Source: Clostridiales bacterium UBA1777
Lineage (GTDB): Bacteria; Bacillota; Clostridia; Oscillospirales; Oscillospiraceae
DNA: 6,049 nucleotides
Assembly (NCBI GenBank): GCA_002315275.1
Contig: DCGN01000059.1
Coordinates: 1-6,049, forward strand
Reading direction: 5' to 3'
The translations under genes were made by a program, and so were the position numbers. This document shows, piece after piece, positions 1-4,964 of the stretch (its first letter is position 1; every line of letters starts with the position of its first letter). The notes under the pieces are model-generated. The model saw only the letters and a list, made by a program, of their open reading frames with translations. It made no database searches and had not been told where the DNA came from.

Positions 1-23
1 TGCGAGGCTTTGTCTACAGTCTG

Positions 24-50
24 ACATGCCCCTCGGTAAGAGGGGCATGT
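24..50 (-). terminator. Hairpin after the reductase operon, probable terminator
   Basis: Perfect 11-bp inverted repeat: ACATGCCCCTC (24-34) and GAGGGGCATGT (40-50) with a 5-base loop. It lies 20 bases beyond the stop codon of the last minus-strand gene (stop at 71-73), where a terminator is expected. Neither side carries a clear run of T, so it is not a textbook intrinsic terminator. It could instead be a 3'-end stabilising hairpin, or serve a plus-strand gene outside the window. The hairpin is certain; its role is inferred. Confidence 0.55.
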
Positions 51-70
51 GGGTTATAGAGTATTCGGAA

Positions 71-1159
71 TTACTTTTTAAAGAACTGGTTGTCGTAGTT
101 TGCCTGTATGCAGCGGACAACCTGAGAGATGACCTCGCAGACGGGAGTTGCGATGCCGAGCTCCTTGCCGTACTCCGCAATCTTTCCGTTGAGCACGTCG
201 ATCTCGGTCTGACGCTGATTGAAGAGCATATCCTGAGCCATGGAGGGATAATAGTCGGCAATGCTGGTGACGATGTCGTTGTGATCGTGGGCGATGAACT
301 CGTCTGCATCCAGAGGAACACCCTTCGCGGTTGCGATTGCGCAGGTCTCACGGATGACGCCGTGGAACAGCCACTGACCTGCGGGATCGTTCTCGACCTC
401 GCCGATCTTCAGACGCAGAACGGCGCAGATGCAGTTGACGGTCGCGTTTACGCAGACCTTTTTCCAGATGAACTTATAGATATTGTCATCTGTGCCGGGA
501 TCGCCTGCACGCCAGTATGCGTCACAGCCGCCCTGCTTGTAGCACTTGAGAAGCTCTGCGCAAGCGGCATTTGTGAGCTCGCTCTTCTCGCAGCCGCCGA
601 AGTTCATCTGAACGCCGGAGGCAGGAGTGGAGACACAGTGACCGGGAGCTGCAAGGGCAGTGCCCAGAACGCCGGAGCCGATGACGCAGCGATCCTTCGG
701 GAAGACCTTGAAGAGGTTGTCGTCGTTGCCGAGACCGTTAATGAGAGATACGGCAACGGTGGTGTCGCCGACAACGGGCATTGAGTCCTGTATTGCCTGC
801 ACGAGCTGGGTTGCCTTTGTCATGTAGATGATGACATCGACCTTGCCCTCTGCGTCAAAGGCGGCCTGAGAGCTCGTGTAGGTGCGGAAGCCGGGGAGCA
901 CCTTCTCGATATCGTCGTAGGTCGGGTCAACGGGGGACTGCTTTACAGTGAAGCCGTTTGCGAGCAGAGGAGAAGAAAGCTTCTCATACTCGGGGTTGCC
1001 CTCTCTCTTGGCGTGGACTGTGAAAAGCATACCGTTATCGGCGACTGCCTTCATGTGCGCCTCGTAGCGGTCGATGAGGATAATATCCGCGCCGCCTGCA
1101 CGAAGGTATGAAGCAAATACACTGCCGGCTGCGCCGGAACCATACATTGCAATTTTCAT
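71..1159 (-). CDS. Ketopantoate reductase family (ApbA/PanE) NADPH-dependent oxidoreductase, long paralogue
   Basis: A 362-residue cytosolic oxidoreductase of the 2-dehydropantoate 2-reductase family, whose members reduce a 2-oxo acid to the 2-hydroxy acid with NADPH. The N-terminal Rossmann domain opens with MKIAMYGSGAAGSVF, giving the GxGxxG motif at residues 7-12. Family key residues are visible by comparison with E. coli PanE from memory: K115 (TKATQ), N141 (INGLG), K234, N238 and N242 (WKKVCVNATVN, catalytic Lys), S306 (PSMAQD) and E319 (RQTEID). It is about 60 residues longer than a typical family member, mainly from roughly 37 extra residues between positions 47 and 105 that the neighbouring paralogue lacks. 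The ATG at 1159 is supported by AAAGGAG at 1170-1176 and by MKIAM being the usual family start. It sits 22 bases after the upstream paralogue and is surely co-transcribed. Family assignment is firm; the substrate is unknown and need not be ketopantoate. Confidence 0.9.
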   Translation of the reverse strand: MKIAMYGSGAAGSVFASYLRAGGADIILIDRYEAHMKAVADNGMLFTVHAKREGNPEYEKLSSPLLANGFTVKQSPVDPTYDDIEKVLPGFRTYTSSQAAFDAEGKVDVIIYMTKATQLVQAIQDSMPVVGDTTVAVSLINGLGNDDNLFKVFPKDRCVIGSGVLGTALAAPGHCVSTPASGVQMNFGGCEKSELTNAACAELLKCYKQGGCDAYWRAGDPGTDDNIYKFIWKKVCVNATVNCICAVLRLKIGEVENDPAGQWLFHGVIRETCAIATAKGVPLDADEFIAHDHNDIVTSIADYYPSMAQDMLFNQRQTEIDVLNGKIAEYGKELGIATPVCEVISQVVRCIQANYDNQFFKK

Positions 1160-1181
1160 GATTGTGTTTCTCCTTTGTTGG

Positions 1182-2150
1182 TTATTGTTTGTTGTACTGT
1201 TTATCGTAATTTGCCTGAATGCAGGTTATCATGCGTGTCAGAGCCTCGTTTACGGGGGTTTGAACACCGCAGTCTCTGCCGTATTTCACTATCGCTCCGT
1301 TTAAAAGACCGATCTCGGTCTGACGCTTATGTATGAGCACATCCTGCGCCATGGAGGGATAATATGTGGCAAAGCCCGCTTTGAGTCTCGGAAGCTCCTC
1401 AAGCATCTCGGGCCAGAGGTCAACACCGACAGCGGCCTTACACACCTCACAGCCCTCGCGCCATACGGATTTAATAAGCTCACAGCCCTCTTCGGTGTCA
1501 AGAAATTCTCCGACCTTCAGCCGAAGCAGAGAGGAGAGCGTGTTGTAGCCGCTGTTTGATATGGCCTTTTTCCACACGAAGGGACGGATGTCCGGTTCAA
1601 AGCGTGTCTCACAGCCTCCTCGGTTAAAGCAGCCTTCAAGCTCTTTTCCGACTCTGTCCGAAAGCTCGCTCTTTTTCGCCGCGCCGAAGCGCATGATAAC
1701 GCCGCTCTCGGGCTTGGAAACGCATTTGCCCGGTTCGGGAAGCTCTGTACCAATGGTGCCGAAGCCGTAGAGAACTCTCTCCGGGGGTACATATTTTGAG
1801 AGCACCTCATCGTTTCCGAGGCCGTTCTGCAGAGATACCACAACGGTACCGTCACCGATGCAATTCATGACAGAGGGCATGATGCCGTCGGTCTGCGTGG
1901 CCTTGACCATGAGAATAACGACATCCATGATGCCGATGCTCTCTGCCGTAGGAGCTGTTGTGAAGCCCGTAAGACACTCCTCACCCGCGGGACTTACGAA
2001 GGTAAGTCCTTCCTGCGCGACCTTATCCATGTGGGCTTTGTAGCGGTCGACGAGGCAGAGGCTCGCGCCGCCCTTTCTCAGGTACGCGGCAAAAACACTG
2101 CCCGCCGCACCCGAGCCTATCATAGCAATCTTCATATATCTATCTGACAT
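1182..2150 (-). CDS. Ketopantoate reductase family (ApbA/PanE) NADPH-dependent oxidoreductase, short paralogue
   Basis: A 322-residue homologue of the next gene in the operon, close to the usual family length. The glycine motif is at residues 12-17 (GSGAAG). Conserved family residues are K83 (VKATQ), N109 (LQNGLG), catalytic K195 with N199 and N203 (WKKAISNSGYN), S266 (PSMAQD) and E279 (RQTEIG), so it should be an active NADPH-dependent 2-oxo-acid reductase. The C-terminus shares the unusual CIQANYD.Q ending with the other copy, pointing to tandem duplication; similarity is clear but moderate, so the split is not recent. The start is uncertain. ATG 2150 gives a five-residue extension (MSDRY) and directly abuts a hairpin, while ATG 2135 gives the family-typical MKIAM start. 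Neither has a well-spaced Shine-Dalgarno sequence. It follows the transporter gene by 42 bases. Its role is likely reduction of a substrate connected with that transporter, by context only. Confidence 0.9.
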   Translation of the reverse strand: MSDRYMKIAMIGSGAAGSVFAAYLRKGGASLCLVDRYKAHMDKVAQEGLTFVSPAGEECLTGFTTAPTAESIGIMDVVILMVKATQTDGIMPSVMNCIGDGTVVVSLQNGLGNDEVLSKYVPPERVLYGFGTIGTELPEPGKCVSKPESGVIMRFGAAKKSELSDRVGKELEGCFNRGGCETRFEPDIRPFVWKKAISNSGYNTLSSLLRLKVGEFLDTEEGCELIKSVWREGCEVCKAAVGVDLWPEMLEELPRLKAGFATYYPSMAQDVLIHKRQTEIGLLNGAIVKYGRDCGVQTPVNEALTRMITCIQANYDKQYNKQ

Positions 2151-2180
2151 AACACCGCCGACAAAAAGCCGGCGGTGTTA
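2150..2180 (-). promoter_or_regulatory. Intercistronic GC-rich hairpin at the start of the short reductase gene
   Basis: Perfect 11-bp inverted repeat TAACACCGCCG (2150-2160) and CGGCGGTGTTA (2170-2180) with a 9-base loop. It fills most of the 42-base gap between the transporter stop (2193-2195) and the reductase. Read on the minus strand, no T run follows it, so it should not act as an intrinsic terminator for the operon. The T run at 2183-2188 lies on the side that would terminate plus-strand (antisense) transcription. The first base of the candidate start ATG 2150 is the last base of the stem, and the only SD-like string (GGCGGTG, 2153-2159) is inside the stem. Plausible roles are mRNA processing or stability, differential expression, or translational control. 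Confidence 0.6.
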
Positions 2181-2192
2181 AATTTTTTATGC

Positions 2193-3443
2193 TTACTTTG
2201 CAGCCTTCTGAGCGGCAAGAGCCTTCTTGGTCTTGGGGATAGCAAGTACAAATGCGGGAATGGCAACGAATACGAGAGCGTAGTAGCCCATGTAGCCGTA
2301 TGCGTACTTTACGATGCCGGTGAGACCGAGCAGGGAGACGAGGAAGCAGATGCCGATGACAACTGCACCGACGAGTGCGCCGCGGAGCTTTTCGCTCTTG
2401 ATAACGCTCGGGAAGAAGAATCCCTTGAAGCGCTCGACGAGGGTGTAGGTGAGGGTTACGCAGGTGGAAACGAAGGCGCAGAACAGCAGGACGGAGAAGA
2501 GAACAAGGATGACCTTGACTCCGATGATGCCGAGAACGGTCTGGTTGGGGATGCCGAGTGCGTTTGCATATGCAACGACGGGCAGCGTTGCCGCGGTAGC
2601 GGTGGGATCTGCTGCGAGCGCTGCGGAGCCTGCGGCCTTAAGTGCACCAAGCAGGGGGTACCACTTGGTGAGCATCCATGCGGAGAGAGCAAGTGCGCCG
2701 CCGTTCATGACACCGCCGAGGATAGCTGCACGCTTTACGCCCTTCATGCTCATTTCCTGAGATGCGGCGATCATGGGAGGAATGGATACGCACTGGAAGC
2801 AGCAGTAAATGATAACGCCCTTCCAGAAGGCGAGGCCGGGAGCCTTGGTAAACTCAACAAGAGTGAGGTCAAACTGAGAGGTGAAGCTTGCGGTGATCTC
2901 GGTGAGGTTTGCGGTAAGACCCGTGATGACCATGACAGCGGTTACAATTATAATGCCTGCGGACAGGACTGTCGAGGCTGCGATGACGAGCTTAACACCG
3001 AAGATGGCGAGGATGATGAGGATAGCAACGATAACGAGGTTCATAGTGATCTTGCCTGCGCCGACATATGCAATGCCGAGGAAGTTTGCAAGTACTTCGC
3101 CTGCGCCTGCAACCGCAGATGCCATTGCAGCGAGAACGATGATGATGTAGAAGATCTCAAAGAAGATTTCCATCCAGGGCCTGGGGTAAAGTGCGCGATA
3201 GGTATCTTTGTAGTTGTTGAAGCCCATGACCTTTGCATAGCGCATCATTATGTACATGATTACGGCAAGTATGCCCATGGCGAGTAGAGGATAGACGACC
3301 GAGGTCCAGCCGTAGTTTGCGAAATACTGGATTACCTGATTACCGGAGGCAAAGCCGCCGCCGACGTGGGTGCCGAACCATACCGATGCGACGGTAAAGG
3401 CAGCAGCCCAGCCGCTTTTGAGTGCGCTGGTGTTGTTTTTCAT
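2193..3443 (-). CDS. YkvI-like integral membrane transporter (LeuT/APC-type fold)
   Basis: A 416-residue polytopic membrane protein resembling Bacillus YkvI (uncharacterised membrane protein family COG3949), recognised from the first helix: SVWFGTHVGGGFASGNQVIQYF at about residues 20-41 carries the GGGFASG core where LeuT-fold transporters have an unwound, substrate- and ion-binding helix. About ten hydrophobic segments can be seen, near residues 12-32, 49-68, 92-115, 132-150, 155-177, 205-225, 238-258, 300-327, 355-376 and 381-403. The C-terminus is short, cytoplasmic-looking and Lys/Ala-rich. The ATG is supported by AAAGGAGA (3451-3458) with 7-base spacing. It is the first gene of an apparent operon with two NADPH-dependent reductases and has a good promoter about 65 bases upstream. 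Related LeuT-fold carriers move amino acids or small organic solutes by ion coupling; import or export of an oxo or hydroxy acid here is inference. The family has few characterised members. Confidence 0.85.
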   Translation of the reverse strand: MKNNTSALKSGWAAAFTVASVWFGTHVGGGFASGNQVIQYFANYGWTSVVYPLLAMGILAVIMYIMMRYAKVMGFNNYKDTYRALYPRPWMEIFFEIFYIIIVLAAMASAVAGAGEVLANFLGIAYVGAGKITMNLVIVAILIILAIFGVKLVIAASTVLSAGIIIVTAVMVITGLTANLTEITASFTSQFDLTLVEFTKAPGLAFWKGVIIYCCFQCVSIPPMIAASQEMSMKGVKRAAILGGVMNGGALALSAWMLTKWYPLLGALKAAGSAALAADPTATAATLPVVAYANALGIPNQTVLGIIGVKVILVLFSVLLFCAFVSTCVTLTYTLVERFKGFFFPSVIKSEKLRGALVGAVVIGICFLVSLLGLTGIVKYAYGYMGYYALVFVAIPAFVLAIPKTKKALAAQKAAK

Positions 3444-3509
3444 GTTTGAATCTCCTTTTTTCTATTTGTTAATCCTTTTCGGATGAACATACAAATTATG
3501 CTACTTGAT

Positions 3510-3537
3510 AAAATATAAACAAAGAACCCCGCGTCAA
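3510..3537 (-). promoter_or_regulatory. Probable sigma-A promoter of the transporter-reductase operon
   Basis: On the minus strand, TTGACG (complement of 3532-3537) matches five of six -35 bases. TATTTT (complement of 3510-3515) is a fair -10 box, with 16 bases between them. This predicts a start near 3503 and a leader of about 60 bases before the ATG at 3443. The cluster of AATTCCTT repeats lies just upstream. Position and match are good; activity is unproven. Confidence 0.6.
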
Positions 3538-3553
3538 ATCGGAATACGCATAA

Positions 3554-3656
3554 ACAATTCCTTGACACAGGGCACTTTGAGGAGAGAAATTTCCTAATTA
3601 CAGAAAAAGTCCTAAGATATATAATTATTAATTCCTTTTACATGACAAGGAATTGT
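3554..3656. repeat. Competing inverted repeats with AATTCCTT core upstream of the transporter operon
   Basis: ACAATTCCTTG at 3554-3564 and CAAGGAATTGT at 3646-3656 are perfect 11-bp complements. A third copy of the core, AATTCCTT at 3630-3637, also pairs with AAGGAATT at 3647-3654 across a 9-base loop. One arm can therefore pair with either of two partners. As DNA these look like repeated half-sites for a dimeric regulator, the FCD protein encoded upstream being the obvious candidate. As RNA on the minus strand they would form alternative stems. No T run follows the short hairpin, so it is not a terminator. Confidence 0.6.
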
Positions 3657-3689
3657 ATTGTTCCGTGCATGTTGAGATAATAATATATC
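3616..3689. repeat. Outer AT-rich inverted repeat enclosing the AATTCCTT hairpin
   Basis: GATATATAATTATT (3616-3629) and AATAATATATC (3679-3689) are near complements and bracket the inner AATTCCTT/AAGGAATT pair, giving a nested symmetric arrangement. Because the arms are almost pure A+T, chance is a real alternative. I list it since it adjoins the inner repeat without a gap on the left side. Confidence 0.35.
3619..3648 (-). promoter_or_regulatory. Possible second, upstream promoter for the transporter operon
   Basis: On the minus strand, TTGTCA (complement of 3643-3648) and TTATAT (complement of 3619-3624) are separated by 18 bases. The -35 box overlaps the AAGGAATT arm, and another copy of AATTCCTT falls in the spacer, so a protein bound there would block it. 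If used, the leader would contain the 3554-3564 arm. This is weak evidence in AT-rich DNA. Confidence 0.3.
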
Positions 3690-3769
3690 GATTGCTATTG
3701 TGTCAAAAGAAAAGCTGATTTTGTTGTTTTATCGGTATTTCACCCTGCTTCAAAAGTGAAATTGCGCAC

Positions 3770-3808
3770 ATAAATAAGCAAAGCGCAGTTTTGAGCACCG
3801 CACTTTGC
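3770..3808 (-). terminator. Rho-independent terminator of the FCD regulator gene
   Basis: In the minus-strand transcript, the complements of 3797-3808 and 3778-3789 form a 12-bp stem with two G-U pairs and a 7-base loop, 10 bases after the regulator's stop codon. It is followed by the U-rich stretch UUAUUUAU (complement of 3770-3777). On the plus strand the two wobble positions become C-A mismatches, so it is oriented for the minus strand. It should separate the regulator from the transporter operon. Confidence 0.75.
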
Positions 3809-3818
3809 CATATTGATC

Positions 3819-4535
3819 TTACTTCGGCTTTTTTCCTAAAAGCTCATATCGCTCGATACCGTCACGTGAGATGTGGAGATGTCGGCGTGAAGCTGCGGCG
3901 GCCATCTCATCGTCACCGAGCTTCAGCATATCGCAGATTAGCTTATGGTCGGTGTCAACGGTGTCGAAAAAGCCATCGGGGCGGCTGTAGAGCAGAAAGC
4001 CGCGGTAGTGCCACATTTCATATTTGCGGTCCTCGTAGAGCTGCGCTATAAGGCGGTTGCCGGATGCCCTTACGACGCCGAAGTGAAAATCAAGCTCTGT
4101 CTCAAGGATCCTTGCATAGCTGTAATTCGGCCCGCCGTGGTAGGCCTCCTGATAGATGTTCTTGAGCTTTGCGGCAAGCCTGTACAGTTCATCAAGCTGT
4201 GCGGGGCTTATATGAAGTGCCGCCTTTGCCGTGGCGTAGGGCTCAAGCATCATGGTAAAGTCGCTTATCTCCCTGTATTCCTGCTCATTGAAGTCAGCAA
4301 CATAATAGCGGCTGTTTTTTATCTGAATGAATTTTCGCTCTGTCAGATGCTCAAGTGCCGTCTTAACGGGAGATCTGCTTATTCCGAACTCAAGTGCGAT
4401 GCCGCTTTCGCTTATGCGTGTGCCCGGAGCGAGCCTGAAGCTGATAATTTCCTGAAGAATAAGCTCGTGAACAATGTCGGTAAGAGGCATAAATGGGTTT
4501 TCGCTCTGCATCTGTTCAAATTTTTTGTAATCCAT
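3819..4535 (-). CDS. GntR-family transcriptional regulator, FadR/FCD subfamily
   Basis: A 238-residue one-component regulator of usual length. A winged helix-turn-helix domain spans about residues 17-81, with LAPGTRISESGIALEFGISRSPVKTALEHL as its typical GntR core (residues 35-64, given here in part only as key positions PG 37-38, E43, SRSPV 53-57). The helical FCD effector domain follows at about 87-225. H151 (in FHFGVVRASGN), H197 (TDH) and H219 (RRH) occupy the positions that bind a metal ion in this domain, with E147 or D149 as the acidic partner. FCD regulators usually sense small organic acids. The ATG is supported by AGGAGC (complement of 4543-4548) at 7-base spacing. It lies upstream of, and in the same direction as, the transporter-reductase operon, but behind its own terminator, so control in trans of that operon and of itself is likely though inferred. 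Confidence 0.9.
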   Translation of the reverse strand: MDYKKFEQMQSENPFMPLTDIVHELILQEIISFRLAPGTRISESGIALEFGISRSPVKTALEHLTERKFIQIKNSRYYVADFNEQEYREISDFTMMLEPYATAKAALHISPAQLDELYRLAAKLKNIYQEAYHGGPNYSYARILETELDFHFGVVRASGNRLIAQLYEDRKYEMWHYRGFLLYSRPDGFFDTVDTDHKLICDMLKLGDDEMAAAASRRHLHISRDGIERYELLGKKPK

Positions 4536-4576
4536 GATATCAGCTCCTGAAGGTGTTATGGTATTTTAGCATATAT

Positions 4577-4607
4577 TTTATAAAAAGTATATCATGAAAA
4601 TAAACAA
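4577..4607 (-). promoter_or_regulatory. Possible promoter of the FCD regulator gene
   Basis: On the minus strand, TTGTTT (complement of 4602-4607) and TATAAA (complement of 4577-4582) are separated by 19 bases, a poor -35 with a long spacer. It is the best pair in an AT-rich block 40-70 bases upstream of the ATG. The imperfect palindrome ATATA...TATAT at 4571-4592 overlaps the -10 box and could be an operator. Confidence 0.3.
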
Positions 4608-4791
4608 GAGTTTAAACGGATAAGAGCCGTTCGGGCGGACTTTTAGACAAGAAAAAATACCGCTTCAGAGTTCAGGAAAAACCTCAACCGTCGATATAGT
4701 GCCGTTATCGGCAGAAAAAATGTAAATTTTGCACAAAATCAGAGCATCAAAATCAGCAGAAATGACAAACATAATTTGGCCAATGCAACAA

Positions 4792-4866
4792 TCATGCAAC
4801 CGCGTTGACGGTGCACGGCCTCTGTGTTAGCATAATCACGCACACGGTTGCATTATACTTTTTCAT
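4792..4866 (-). CDS. Small ORF (24 codons) with an ideal ribosome site, divergent from the LacI gene
   Basis: ATG at 4866 reads MKKYNATVCVIMLTQRPC and ends at TGA (4792-4794). AAGGAG (complement of 4874-4879) lies exactly 7 bases upstream, as good as any ribosome site in the window. The lysine-start followed by a weakly hydrophobic stretch resembles the beginning of a signal peptide, but the ORF is far too short for an exported protein. I see no convincing promoter upstream. Two of the GTTGCAT operator half-sites and the plus-strand promoter lie inside it. It may be a true micropeptide, a remnant of a lost divergent gene, or chance. Confidence 0.25.
   Translation of the reverse strand: MKKYNATVCVIMLTQRPCTVNAVA
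4794..4809. promoter_or_regulatory. Candidate LacI-family operator overlapping the -35 box
   Basis: ATGCAACCGCGTTGAC; its complement contains CGGTTGCAT, identical to the half-site in the two operators downstream. CAAC and GTTG form a short palindrome around 4802. The right half overlaps the TTGACG -35 box at 4805-4810, so binding here would compete with RNA polymerase. Confidence 0.5.
4805..4833 (+). promoter_or_regulatory. Probable promoter of the LacI-family regulator gene
   Basis: TTGACG (4805-4810, five of six matches) and TAGCAT (4828-4833) are 17 bases apart; CATAAT at 4831-4836 is an alternative -10 box with a long spacer. The predicted start is near 4840, inside the operator-like sequence at 4840-4851, giving a leader of about 125 bases before the ATG at 4965. 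The placement between half-sites supports a repressed promoter. Confidence 0.5.
4839..4853. promoter_or_regulatory. Candidate LacI-family operator at the predicted transcription start
   Basis: GCACACGGTTGC (4840-4851) matches the operator-like GCAAGCGGTTGC 98 bases downstream at 10 of 12 positions and extends into the same CATT. LacI-family operators are typically palindromes with a central CG, as here. It covers about +1 to +12 of the predicted transcript, a classic repressor position. Confidence 0.55.
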
Positions 4867-4896
4867 GTTTTGTCTCCTTATAAGCGGGACTCCGCC

Positions 4897-4921
4897 AATC
4901 TCCTGCAATTTGCAGGAGATT
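4897..4921. repeat. 25-base near-perfect palindrome in the leader of the LacI gene
   Basis: AATCTCCTGCAA (4897-4908) and TTGCAGGAGATT (4910-4921) are perfect 12-base complements around one central base. A smaller GCGG/CCGC hairpin (4884-4887 and 4892-4895) precedes it. There is no T run after it in either direction, so it is not a standard terminator. The right arm contains CAGGAG, an SD-like string not followed by a start codon. It may be an mRNA-stability hairpin in the leader, or a binding site for another dimeric regulator. Confidence 0.6.
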
Positions 4922-4936
4922 TCTAAAGCACTATTA

Positions 4937-4951
4937 CGCAAGCGGTTGCAT
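4937..4951. promoter_or_regulatory. Candidate LacI-family operator next to the ribosome site
   Basis: GCAAGCGGTTGC (4938-4949) is a palindrome (GCAA..CG..TTGC) apart from one base pair flanking the central CG, the pattern of LacI/MalR/CcpA-type operators. It ends directly before TTGGAGG, the ribosome site of the LacI-family gene. Centre-to-centre spacing to the site at 4840-4851 is 98 bases, so one tetramer or two dimers could act together. Best operator candidate in the window. Confidence 0.6.
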
Positions 4952-4964
4952 TGGAGGTGCCGGA

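Larger units (their letters stand above)
3444..3818. other. 375-base non-coding spacer between the FCD regulator and transporter genes
   Basis: AT-rich spacer with no convincing ORF. From the regulator side it holds the regulator's terminator hairpin (3778-3808), a small ATTTCAC/GTGAAAT inverted repeat (3737-3743 and 3756-3762), a cluster of inverted repeats at 3554-3689, and a promoter (3510-3537) leading to the transporter. This is unusually long and structured for two genes in the same direction, suggesting a regulated promoter region. Confidence 0.7.
4536..4964. other. 429-base divergent intergenic region between the FCD and LacI regulator genes
   Basis: Shared upstream region of two divergently read regulator genes. 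The left end (4556-4607) is very AT-rich and probably holds the FCD regulator's promoter, with a degenerate AT palindrome at 4571-4592. From 4608 to 4780 I see nothing I can support. From 4782 to 4964 come the GTTGCAT half-sites, the LacI-gene promoter, a small minus-strand ORF, a 25-base palindrome and the LacI-gene ribosome site (GGAGG, 4953-4957). Confidence 0.7.

Noticed and set aside
26..784. Plus-strand ORF of 252 codons antisense to the long reductase
   Set aside because: It overlaps a well-supported enzyme gene, starts inside the terminator hairpin and has no ribosome site or family features.
2150..2188. Intrinsic terminator for the transporter gene
   Set aside because: The T run is on the wrong side of the hairpin for minus-strand transcription, so it would not stop the operon transcript in the usual way.
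2175..3287. Long plus-strand ORF (370 codons) antisense to the transporter
   Set aside because: It begins at a non-ATG codon, is strongly acidic and Cys-rich, matches no family I know, and is explained by codon bias of the membrane protein on the other strand.
3562..3590. Plus-strand TTGACA as a promoter
   Set aside because: No acceptable -10 box lies 16-18 bases downstream and no plus-strand gene follows within the spacer.
3444..3818. Riboswitch or tRNA-like leader upstream of the transporter
   Set aside because: I recognise no known riboswitch core or T-box sequence; only the inverted repeats described can be supported.
3945..4550. Plus-strand ORF of 201 codons antisense to the FCD regulator
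   Set aside because: The minus-strand frame has clear GntR and FCD motifs and a ribosome site; this frame has none.
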